A DNA stretch of 64,000 nt, from positions 3,901,550 through 3,965,549 of the forward strand of contig NZ_VJOK01000001.1 in assembly GCF_013302895.1 (NCBI RefSeq), given 5' to 3'. The translations under genes and the position numbers were made by a program. Of the stretch, positions 50,401 to 62,400 are shown piece after piece. The stretch comes from Streptomyces albus subsp. chlorinus. GTDB lineage: Bacteria; Actinomycetota; Actinomycetes; Streptomycetales; Streptomycetaceae. The notes beneath the pieces are model-generated. The model saw only the letters and a list, made by a program, of their open reading frames with translations. It did no database searches and was not told where the DNA came from. The stretch's first letter is position 1. Each line of letters starts with the position of its first letter.

Positions 50401-53400
50401 CCCTGACAGGGACGTTGAGGGCCCGCTGCGGGAACTCCCGCCGGGGATGGCGAACTCGTACATTTTCTCCACACACGGGCGCATCGAGTTCGGGGCCGTG
50501 GCGGCCACCTACAACGAGGTCCAACCCGACGGCAGCACGGCGGAGATGCCCTCGGATGTGGCGTGGGAGGAGGCCGGACGGTTCATCCGGCGCCGTCCGA
50601 GTTTCCGCGGAAAGCCCACTGTGTGGATGGACGTCTGCGACAGTGGCAAGAAAGTCGCAGACCCGCTGGTCGAGCCGGCGTTCCCGGGGGTGAGGACGGC
50701 AACCGAGGTAGGAGTTCCGGCCTACACCTACGCGGACAAGGCGAATTATGTCGAGGAGGGAGACGGAAAGCCGGCTCGCCTGCTGATTCACGGCAAGCTG
50801 GACGAGAACCGCGAGGACATCCTCGTGGCCAATCCGGAGATTTCCGAGGCGTATCTCCCGCTGATCGCTGACCGAGCGGGTTTGCATCCGGACATTCCCG
50901 AGCGCGAGACGCGGGCGCGTCGATTCACTCGTGTCCTGCGTTACGGCTTCGGCGATGCGATCGAGTCCCCGGAGCGGGTCGGCGAGTACGTGGGCTACCT
51001 CCGTGGGCTGGGGGCGCTTGAGTCCATGCGCTGGGGCATCGGGGACACCGACCCGCTGACGATGCCACGGCTGGAGCACATCCTGGAGCTGTTCTACAGG
51101 CGCCATGGCCAGCCGGTGCCGGCCGACCCGGGCCAGGCGGTCGGCGGCATGCTCGTCCAAGCAGCCCGGACCGAGGGCGCGATGGAGCTCCTGAACTTCC
51201 TGGAGAATCCAGCGACCGCGCCGCAGTTGCCCGTCGCGATCCCGGCCGGCCCCACGACTGAGGCCGTCCCCACCGGCTCCGGGGCCGGCACCGCGTCCGA
51301 GGCCACACACCACGGCCCGTCGGCCAGGACGAGCCACACCAAGAGCGTGCCTGTCCGTGGGGACCGGGTCGTCGAGGACCCCCGTCCGTCCGCGCTCGGA
51401 GACTCCCTGTCCCCGGTCGAGGGGACAGGTGTGTCCACGTCCGGGCAGGCAGCGGGCACCGACTCGGTGGCCGGGGCGCAGGAGGCCGGGCAGCTCGGCC
51501 GGCCGACCGTCACCGCGTCGCAGGCCGCAACGCTCAGCAGCCGCGGAGAGGTCATGCTGCCCGGCTCCGACGCCACCGGCAAGCTGGTGGACGCGGTGAA
51601 CTCGGTGAAGACGGCGGCGGCGAAGTCGGCCGCGCTGGCCGGGCACGATTGGCCCGCAGGCGTGGACGAGTTGCGTAATCTGGTGGCGGACGCGCTGGAA
51701 GCGGACCTGCGCCTGCCGACCGGGGACCGCCGGTTCTGGCCCTGGATCGACGGCCTGTCCGCGCCTGGCGAGAAGAGGCCGCTCCTCGCCGGGAACACGG
51801 ACGAGCACCGCTCCGCCTTCGCCGCGTCACTGCGACCCGGCGACGGCGTCCGCACCGGCCAGGAGAACTCCGTCGCGCCGCAGCGGGCCTCCGACTGGGG
51901 CCTGCTCGCGGCGGTCGCACCCGTGCTCGGGCTCCGGCCGACGGTGGTGCTGCCCAACGGCGGTCTGTGGGAGACCGGTCCGAACTCCGGCCGTGAGATC
52001 ACGCTGCTGCGCCTGGGGACCGGCGACGCCGGGGACGCGGCGTGGGCGGCGGCGGTCCCGGTGCGGGATCTGAGGGCGAACGCGTCCGCCCCCGCGCCGC
52101 TCGGGAGCGAGCGGACCGAGGCGACCAGCCAGGCCCACGAGCCGGAGCCGGTGAGCGCCCCGGCCTCCCACACCACCACGGACCCGACGCAGACGCCCAC
52201 CACGGTGGAAGCGCCGCAGCCGCAGCCGGAGACGTTCTTCGGGGCCGAGCCGCGCGCTGTCGAGAGCGAGGGCGCGCAGCTGGCCCGCGAGGAGCAGGAC
52301 GGCTCCGCCACGGAGCAGACCGGTCAGGTGGCCCCGCACACCGAGGACCTGGTCCAGGATCCGACGGAAATCCTCACCGAGCCCGTTGCCGAGGCGCCGT
52401 TCTACGGGACGTTCGAGGAGGACACGGATCTCGCCTCGGACGAGGAGTACGACGGCGACGCGCCCCGCGATGCGGTGGCCCTGCACATGCCGCAGCCCTC
52501 CGGCTCCTCCCACCAGCACGCCACGCACGGCGGCACCGCATCCCAGGGCGGGACCTCGGCGGCCGATGAGGAACTGCTGAACGCCTTCCTCGCCGAGGAC
52601 ACCCTCGTTGAGGGAGGCGTGCACGCCGCACAGGCCGACGCCGCGAGGCAGACGGTGGGCCGCAATCTGACGGGCAGGCAGCTGGGTTCGGTGGTGACGG
52701 ACCAGGTGCGGTTGCTGCGTGCCTGGCCGGGGCAGGAGGAGCGGCTCAGCCAGGCTCAACCGGCGCCCTGGCGGAAGGTGTACCTCCTGTGGGCGGAGGG
52801 CGACGGGAGCCGCGGTATCCACTACAAGGGTGAGTGGATCGATGGGAAGAGGCTCGGGGGGATTCTTGAGCGCGACCCGGTGTTGCGGCAGATGGGCAAG
52901 GACACCTCCGTGGTGGTGGTGCTCTCGGAGGCCTCGTCGCTCGACACGGCGTTCCAACGCGCCCTCGGCAACAGCCTGCGCGGCAACCCGGTGCGCACGC
53001 CGTCCGGGGTCGCCACGTTCATCGAAGGGCCCGACGGCCGTTGGTACCCCACGCTGGTCGACAAGCACCCGGACCAGGCGTACGGGGGCTGGGCGTCGTA
53101 TCACTGGAACGGTGTGGAGCAGTCGCTGCCGGAGCGGGAGTGGATCGCCGAGGGAGGTGAACGCTTCCGTACCAGCGATGTGATCCTGCTTCCCGTTCCG
53201 CGCAACGACGGCGGCCCCGACGCGATCATGAGCATCGCCAGCGAAGACCGCCCTGCCCATCGCCTGATGGCAAGGGCGCAGCAGCACGGTAACGCGTTGG
53301 ACTTCTACCACGCGATGGCCCGCGCCCATGGCAGGGGCCCCTGGAACGTGAACGCAGACGGAAGCACGGTCAATGAACCTGCCGGAAACAAGCTGAAGCC

Positions 53401-56400
53401 GTCGCATCGTGGCGTCCATCTCATGGCCCACGGCACCGCGGGCGGTGTCCAGTGGGCTCTCAAGGATGGCCGGCGTCTCGTCATGGACAACGAGCAGAGC
53501 GCTGAGCTGACTGTCGACGCGGCGAACGCATCCGACCTCCGGCCGGGTGACTGGATCTTCGCGGACACCTGCCTGGCAGCTGTCCCCTGGCATACCCCGA
53601 TGCTTCCGCCTCCCCCTGTGACCCAGGCGATTCCCCCGGTCGAGGACGAGCTGCGCACGGTCGACTTCGTCCAGCATCTGGCCACCGTGGGCCGTCGCTA
53701 CGCGGCGGGCTACTCCGGGTACGTGGCCACGCGGGAGACGATCAGGCCCGACGGCACACAGGGACTGGCCCGCTTCCTGTTGGCGGACGCCCGGTCCGGG
53801 TTCAAGCAACTGGTGGTCGCGCGCCCCGAACCGACGCCGGAGGCCCTGGAGAAGGTGGCCGAGTTCAGCGGGTCCACGCTGACCGGTCCTGCCCGCGTGG
53901 ACAGGGCGCTGGTCATGACGTGGGCGCTGCGGAAGATGTTCGGGCGCGACGTGGAGGACCGGCCGGACTACTGGGAGCGGCTGGTTCCCATGCTCGGTGT
54001 CCTGGAGCTTCTCCGCTCCAACGACCCCCTGCTGCGGCAGTTCACCGAGATCAACATGGACATGCTGCGCACGCTGGCGGGCCGCTACGGCTCTCTCGCG
54101 CATGAGCGCAACGCCGCGATCGCCTACGACGGGCTGCTGAAGTGGCTGGAAGAGAAGGTCGACGACGCCTCTCCCGAGGCACCGCTGTCATCGCTGGACG
54201 ACGAGGGGCATTTGCGCGCCGCGTTGCAGCACCTCTTCCCCCAGAACGATCCGGCCAGTGTCAGCGACGAGGAGGTGCGGTGGCTGCTGCGGAAGGATGA
54301 GCAGACACCGGTGGCCGCCAAGGACGTAGGCCGCGCGATCTGGGCACTGACCCGCGCCCACCGTCATCTGGCGCGGGCGGCGAACCCACGGGACCTGGCG
54401 AGCAAGGTCCTGCACCTCCCCAAGGACTCGGCTTGGGGCGACTACTGGGAGCAGAACTGGGAGAGCCAGCTTCTGCGGACGGTGGCCATGGCGACCGCGG
54501 TGGGCGTCGACATCACACACGAGGACCAGCTCGCCGCCCACCACCTGACCATGATCGGCGCCCTGTCACCGGAAACGGAGCTGCCCGGAGCGGCCGGACC
54601 GCAGGGCCGGAACTTCACCGGTATTCCGGTGACGAGCCGCGTACGCACGGACCAACTGACGGTGGCTCTGCCGGACGGAACCTCCCAGTTGGGTGCGGTT
54701 CCCTGGAAGAATCTCGGCACCGGCGACCCGCACCTCTTCGCGGCCGGGCCCGGGCGGGATGGCCAGGTACGACTGATACTGCCGCGCAGCGTCGAGGTGG
54801 AGGTGCCACCCGGCGAGGTGGTGGCGCTGCTCGACATGGACCCGCAGCTGACGAAGCGCGATCTCAACGACCCCGTGGTGTTCCTGGGCATGGGGGACGT
54901 GCACGAGTCCCTGCAGAAACCGGTCTCCCATTGGACCGGCCGCTTCACCCAAGCGCACGCGAATCCTGCGGCAATCATGCCGTTGCAGGGCCCGGACGAG
55001 CCGGCTTGGATCGTGCTGTACGCCAACGCGGACGGGTCCGTGCCGAACTGGACGTTCAGCGAGCGCGAGGCCCCGGCCACGGTCGGCGCGCCGGTGGCGT
55101 CCGGCGACATGGTGCTCAGCGCGGCGACGGACACCGCGCCGCAACAGGCCACCGAGCCCTCCGCGCAGGCCACCACCCAGGCCGCGCCGGAGGCCGCTCC
55201 CGTGGCAGCGGCCCGCCTCGCCGATCAGCTGCTCTCCATGGACCAGAGCGAGCGTGCCGACGTGCTGGCACAGCTGCCCCCTGAGCAGTTGGGGGCACTG
55301 ACCTGGAACATGTGGCTGATGGGGCGTCTGCGGGCGACCCTTTCCCCCGAGGACTACGCCGAGACCGCGGCGCTGCTGATGCTGCGGATCGAGCCGCGGG
55401 TGCACCGGCCGGTGGACGTACGCCGCGCGGCTGTCCCGCTGATGACCGTCATGCTGGGCAACCCGGAGGTCGCTTCGAGGCTGGTCGAGGACGAGCACTA
55501 CCGCCTCATCGTGGTGCCGAAGGATGTGCCGTTCCGAGAGGTGGACGGCTTCCGCCACGTCGATATTGCTTATCGGGGCGGGACCAAGCCGGCCGAGGCA
55601 GGCGTGCGCGAGGGACTGGTAGGCGTATCGGAGGAGAACCTGCTGGGGGAGGAGCCCGGCAATCCCGCCTTCTCCAAGGAGGACGAGGGGCACTCCGACC
55701 TCGTCCACGAAATGGCGCACGCGATTCACCTCGGAGCGTTGGACCGGCAGCAGAAGCAGCTCATCACCGATGTCTTCAACGCGCAGACCGAGAAGGAAAA
55801 ACGGGGGGAAGCCGGAGCCTGGCCGGACGGCCCCCGGCACGGCCCGCTCGGCGGTTACCCCAACTACTCGTCGTGGGACGAGCGTGAGTTTTTCGCGCAG
55901 TTGACCACTGTCTGGCTGGGCGTGAACGCCGGCGAGGACACGAACACCATGTTGCCGCGGAACAACGGGGCGCAGTGGGTCCGCGACGCCCTTCCGGACA
56001 TGGTGCCGCTTCTGGAGTGGCTGTACGGCCCGGGAGCGGAGCCGGGGTATTACAAGGTCAACAGTCCCATGGAGTACCTGCCGTCGGAGGTGTCCGGACA
56101 GCAGGTGTCCGGGCAGGCTTCCGCGCTCCCTGCCGCCGGTGCCGGCCAGGGGGAGTTGGAGTCGGCTCGGCCGTCGGTCTCGGCCTGGTCGCTTTCCCAC
56201 CCGGCAGTGACCGTCCCGCTGAGCGGCATCCTGGCGTTCCTGGACCAGGCCACCGCGCCGCTGCGGGAGGGCTCGCCCCAGGAAAAGGCCGTTTACGAGG
56301 ATGCCCAGGGCGCGAAGGAGTTCGCCGAAGACGCCAGGCGCATGTTCGACAGGTGGCTGGAGGAGAATCCCAAAAAGGCCGCCAACGTAAAGCCCGGGGA

Positions 56401-59400
56401 CAAGGATGAGTTGGCCGGTGCTCTGGCCCTCGGATACACCCAGATCGCCGCAGTGGTGCGTGAGTGGAACGAGCAGCCGCCCTCCCCGAGGGACTACGCG
56501 GCTTTCGTGTCCCAAGCTTCCCTCGGTGCGGTCCGGCAAAGCCTGGGGCAGGCGCCGCGTGACTTCCTGGAGGCGGAAGCATGGCCGCTCGCCTCTACAC
56601 TGGAGTACATACTCGAAACGGGCGGCTCGATCCGCCCGCAGCCGCTGCGCTATTCCCTGCCGGAGGAGCGTAGCCAGCGCCCTGCAATAGTCGGCGAGTA
56701 TCTGGAGAACCTGCTGCTCAGCAATCCGGAGCGATTCGTCGGGCAGGACGAGGCGCTGGGGCTGAGCTCGCCGGGCGACAAGGCCGTCGGCGATGTTCCG
56801 GAAACCGTCGTGCCGGCGGTCGAGTTGGAGATCCGGCAGCTGGTGGACGCCGAGCCCACAGATGTCACTCCGGCGCAGCGGGCCCTCGACCTGTACAACG
56901 AGGCCCTGCGGCAGCGCGGGCTGCCCCCGCTGGACCGGTCCGCGACGGACGGGCAGCGTGGACAGGAAGTGCAGGAGCCGTCCACCACGGAAGTGACGAC
57001 GAGCGGCGCCGTCGAGTCCGGGGCCGGGACGACGCAGCCCGAGTCGGCCGACGCCGAGCAGGTGCCGGACGTCCTTCCGGCACCCCCCTCGCGGCGTGAG
57101 GTCCTCGACCCGGTCCGGGACTGGCGGCGGATTTCCGACGTACCGGGACACCGGCGCACGGGCGCGTTGCGGGCCATCGACGAGGCGGTGGCCGGCCTGC
57201 CACGCCACCCGAATGCCCAGGATCTGGCGGGCGTGCTCCAGGCCGTGCGCGAGTGGCAGCGGTCCGCGAGCCGGAGCAGCAGCCGCTGGGACGCGGTGAC
57301 GCGGCTGGAGGAAGCGGTCCGGGACCGGATGCGGCGGCTCCAGGAGTCGCACCGCGCCCCCGACGCGACGTCCCGGCACCGGCACCGGAGCGGTGCCTCC
57401 GCACAGGGAACGGCGGCGCATGGCCCGGCCCAGTCGCTCATCCCGGCGGGCCCCCGCCCGGTCGAGGTGGAGGGCTTCGCCCCGGCCAGTGGCTTCGAGG
57501 CCGAACTGCACGCGTACCGGATGGTATTGCCGCAAGGACAGCACTACGAGACGTTCGGCGACTACGACGGTGGCGTGGTGACGCTGCCCGGGCTGTTGAG
57601 CATCACCATGGACGGTGGGCAGAACGGCGCGGTCCTGGAGGTCGTCACCGAACCGGCCCGAGGGCTGCGGCGGGGAGCCGACGACGGGCGCGCCGAAATG
57701 TCGGACGTGCTGGCCGCCTTCCACGACGTGCTGAGGCGGTTGGAGAACGCCCGGCCGGGAGCCCCGCTGAAGAGCATTTTCCCCGCCTTGGCCGGTTACG
57801 AGGTCGATCCGCTGGTGGGGGACATGCCGGTGCGGCCGAACCAGGCCGGTCAGGGCTTGATGCTGGTCCACCACACGGCGACCGCGCCGCTCTCCGGAAT
57901 CCCCGGCTTCCTGGGCCACGTGACCGCTCACATGCGGCGGGAGTCGGCGCCGGTCCAGACGGCGTACCTGGACGCGCAGACGGCGTTGCACTACGCCGAG
58001 CAGGGGCGGGACCTGTTCACGCGGTGGCTGGGTCACCACCCCAGGCGTGCTGCCGAGGTGCGGCCGTGGGACGCGGACGAGTTGGCCGGTGCCCTGGCGC
58101 TCGGCTTCACCCAGGTCGCCGCCGCGGTGCGCGGTGGCCGGGACAGCCGGGTGTTGCCGAAGGACTACGCGGCCGTCATCTCCCGCGATTCCCTCGCCGC
58201 GATCCGGCGAGGACTGGGCCTGGTGCCGCGTGCGTTCCTGGAGGACGCGGCGGGTTGGCTCCCCGAGACCTTCGTGACCGCACTGCGGCGGTCCGGCGGG
58301 CTCCTGCTCCCCGCGGACGTGCTCGGCAGTCCGCTGCCGATGCGCTGGAGCTACGACAGCCAGGCGCCCGCGACGATCGGGGTGTATCTGGAGAACCTGC
58401 TCCTCGCGCACCCGTCGCGCATCGTCGGGCAGGACGAGGCGCTGGGCGTCCGCACCAGCTACACGGAGATGGAACGCAACCCCGCGGACGGGGTGGCCCG
58501 GATCACTCCGCCCGTGGCCCGGCTGGAGGCACGTCCACTGGAGGCGGTCCAGACCGATCCGCGACGCATCGAGCGCACGCACACCGCGTTGGCCCAGCTG
58601 TCCCTCGACCTCTACAACGATGCCCGGCGCCAGCACGGGCTGCCACCGGTGGGCCGGCCCGTGGCGCACGGGCAGCGTGGGCAGACCGGGTACGCGCCGC
58701 CCTCCCGGGAACAGGTGACGAGCGGTGCGGTCGTGTCCCAGGCGGACGCGACCCGGGCCACCAGCAGGCAGTCGCAGTCGCGGGGCGGGTCCGTGTCGGC
58801 TGTCGTGTCGGCTCTGCTCGCGCCTGCTCTTGCCGAGTTGGCCGGGCGGCTGCCCGGGATGGAGCAGGACGAGCGGGCCGAGGAGCTGGCGCTGCTGCCG
58901 GCCGGGGACCTGGAGGCGCTGGCCTCGCATCGTCCGCTGGTGCGGGATCTGCGCACCACTCTGTCCGTGGAGGATTTCGCGGACACGGCGGCGCGGCTGC
59001 TGCTGCGGGTCTCCGAGGGCGTGCACGAGCCGATGTCGGTGCGGCGCGAGGCCGTGCGGCGCATCGCGCCCATGCTGGGCGACGCGGACGTGGCGGTGCG
59101 GCTCCTGAACGCGGGCCACCGGGTCCACGTGGTGCCGCGGGACGTGGCACTGACGGCTGACGGCCCGTTCCGGGCCTCGCACGGCAGCCGCACCAAGGAC
59201 GGCCGCACCCTCGCTTCCCTGCGTGGCCTCTACGACCGACCTCGGACGGGTGTCGGCGAGGAGAATCTGCTCGGAGAGACCACGAGTGTGCCCGGCGCCC
59301 CCGTCTACGCGGACGGGTACTCCTCCGTCACTCACGAGTTCGCCCACGCTGTGCACCGCGTCGGACTGGGCGCAGTGGACCAGAGGCTGGTCAAGGAGGT

Positions 59401-62400
59401 CTTCGACGCGCAGAAGGCGAAGGGGTGGGCCGGGAAGTTCCCGGACGGTCAGTTGTACGACCCGGTCGGGAAGAACCCCGGTCCCAACTACTCTTCCCGT
59501 AACGAGTACGAGTTCTTCGCCCAGCTCACCAACGCCTGGCTGGGGGTGAACGCGGGCGCCGACCCGTACACCGAGGCGCCCCGCAACAACGGTGCGTCGT
59601 GGGTGCGGGGGAACCTTCCGGAGCTGGTGCCGCTGCTGGAGCGGCTCTACGGGCCGGGTGCGGAGCCGGGGCAGACCGGTGCCAACCCGCATGACGCGGT
59701 CCAGGCCGAGAACCAGACGTGGGCGGGCTTCCGCGCCTTCTGGAACCGGGCCGACCGTGAGCTGTACCCGCACCACCACCCGCTGATGCACCCCGCCCCG
59801 GCCACCTCCCAGGGGCACGCCGCGCCCGGCGTGGTGTCCGGCGCCCTGACATGGAGTGGGCAGGCCCCGCAGACGGCGGAGCCGGTGTCGATGGAGGCCC
59901 TGCCGGCCCCGCCGTCGCGGCTGGTGGCCGCGCCGCAGCAGTCCGTCCCGCACCTCGACATGAACGCCGTCGCCGGCCTGCTGCTGGGGCAGCAGACCGT
60001 GGCGCAGGGTCCTGGGTCGGTGCCGCAGGTGCGGGTGCTGACCGGGGAGCCGATATCCCGGGTGCTGTTCGACCGGATGCCGCTGCTGGAGCGGCAGCGG
60101 GACGGGAGCTGGCGCGAGGTGGGCCGCCTGCGGGTGCCGTTCCCCGACACCTCCTACGTGCTGGTGGTCGACGCCATACCGGACGGCTTCCTGATCGGCG
60201 GTGACACGCTGCGCGGGCTCAAGCTGGGGCGTCCGCTGGAGGACCACCCGGTCCTGGCGGGCCTGGAGCAGCACTGGCTGACGGGCAAGCGGATCCTGAA
60301 GCCGCAGCAGATGGCAGCGGTGGTCCGGGCCGACCGGATGTTCCAGACGTTGCCCCGGGGCGCGAAGCTCATCGTGCCGACCCCGCACATCGGCACCCAG
60401 TCCCTCGGCGTGGTGGAGGCCCTGGCCGACGCTCTCGGCATCGACCCGGTGGTGCCCACCCTCGACGGCCGCCTGGCACCCGTCGCACCGAACAGCCGCA
60501 CCTACCGGTTCGTGCAGCGCTACTGGAACACCCAGCGCGGCACAGGCAGCCGTCTCCCGGTGGGCGACTGGACCGCGATCCCCGCCGCACCCCACCGCGA
60601 ACCCCGCGGCAGGGCGTGGACGGACAGTACGGGCAAGCGGTTCACCGACAACGACGTGCGGCAGCGGCCGTACGCCGAGGCCGGGGGCACCCGGCTGCTG
60701 GGCGTCGATGTGCTGCCCGGCACCGACGACGGTCTGCGGCGTGAGGGCCGGGCCCTCGCCTTCCGCGACCCGTGGGTGGTGCACTCCGTCCAGACCGCCG
60801 ACGGCGAACGGATCCTCGGCGCGGAGAGGCGGCCGCTTCCGTCGGCGCTGCACGCCTACACCAGCCACGGGACGCGGGACCACTTCGCCGTGCCGCTGCT
60901 GGACGGCAGCCGCGCGTGGATGCCCGCGGAGCAGAGCGGGGCCTTCGTGGCGCACACCTTCGCCACGATGGGCTTCCCGGAGGACAGCACCAATTACATC
61001 GAGCAGTGCGAGCCGGGGAACGCCTACGACCCGTATGCCCGGCGGGCTGACGTCCTGGCCGCGGTGGACGACCCGCTGGCCAACCGTTCGCAGGGGCAGC
61101 TGGCCGTCAACGAGACGGGCGGTCTGCTGCTCGCCCCCACCGCCCTGACCGGGGTGGGCTCCTTCCACCTGGGCGAGCCCGCCTACCGGCCGATGCGTGT
61201 CCATTTCGCCGACCCCTGGGGCCGGCTGTCCGACGTGGCGCTCTTCCGGGCGGAGGCGAAGGGCGAGGAGCTGGCGCGGCGTGCCCGGATCGCGGGGCTG
61301 TACAGCGGGAGCGGTGCGCTGTCCGAACGGGGCGCGGAGGACACCCGGCTGATCGACCTCGCGCTGCGCCGCGTCTTCGGCGCCGACGTTGACGCCGACC
61401 CGCGCAGCACCGACTACCAGCGGAAGATGGCCGGTGGCGGTGCCCTGGTGCGGGCGCTGCGCAACGACCCCGCGCTGCGGGACGTCACCCCGTTCCGGAT
61501 GGAGGTGTGGCAGCTGCTGGTGCACCGGCTGAGCGGCCACGCCCAGTACAACACCACCGACCGGACGTTCCTCGACCGCGGCACCGAGCACCTCACCGAC
61601 GCCGACCGGAAGGCGTACGACGACGCGCTGGACGTCGCCCGTGAGCGGCTGCGGCGGAATCCGCGCCTCGGATTGGGCGAGCTGCTCGCCGAGACGGCCG
61701 GGCAGCAGCGCACGGCCGGTGCGCCGCCGCTGCTGGAGTTCGCGGCCGACCGGACGCGGCACGCCGACCCGCACGGCATGCTCGACGTGCCCGCCGGCAC
61801 CCGGCTGTCCCTGGAGCAGAAGGGCCGGGTCTTCTGGGCCACGGTGCGGGCGGAGGCGTGGCTGCGCGACCAGCCCGCCGCGCGGACGGCCGCGATCGCT
61901 CCCTGGGTGCTGCACACCCGCACGGACGGGATGGCACCGGAGGAGATCCACGAGGAGCTGCTGACGCTGGCCACCACGAGCCAGGTGTCGCTGCGTGCCC
62001 TGACGCCGGGCGAGGAGGCCGCCGAACTGGGCGCGATCGACCTGGAGCTGAGGGGCGCGTACAAGGCCGAGTGGCCCTCGTCCGCCGGCGCCGCCCTCAC
62101 CCCGTTCGGCTACAACTGGGGTCCGACCGACCTTTCCGGCGGCCTGCGCACCGATCAGGTGCTCCAGGTGCGGCCGGACGGGACGAAGCGGGCGGTGGAC
62201 GCGCCCTTCATGCCCCGCGACAAGGAGGGCAAGCCGATCCCGGGCCTGCGCGCGATCGTGCTGCGGTTCGATCTCCACAGCCGCACCGGCCAACCGGTGC
62301 TGCATCTGCCCGAGGGGCCGGCGCGGACGACCTTCGCGGAGCTGACCCGGCTGGTCTTCCACTCCCGGTCCCTCCAGGCGAGCCGGGACGTGCGGGAGCC

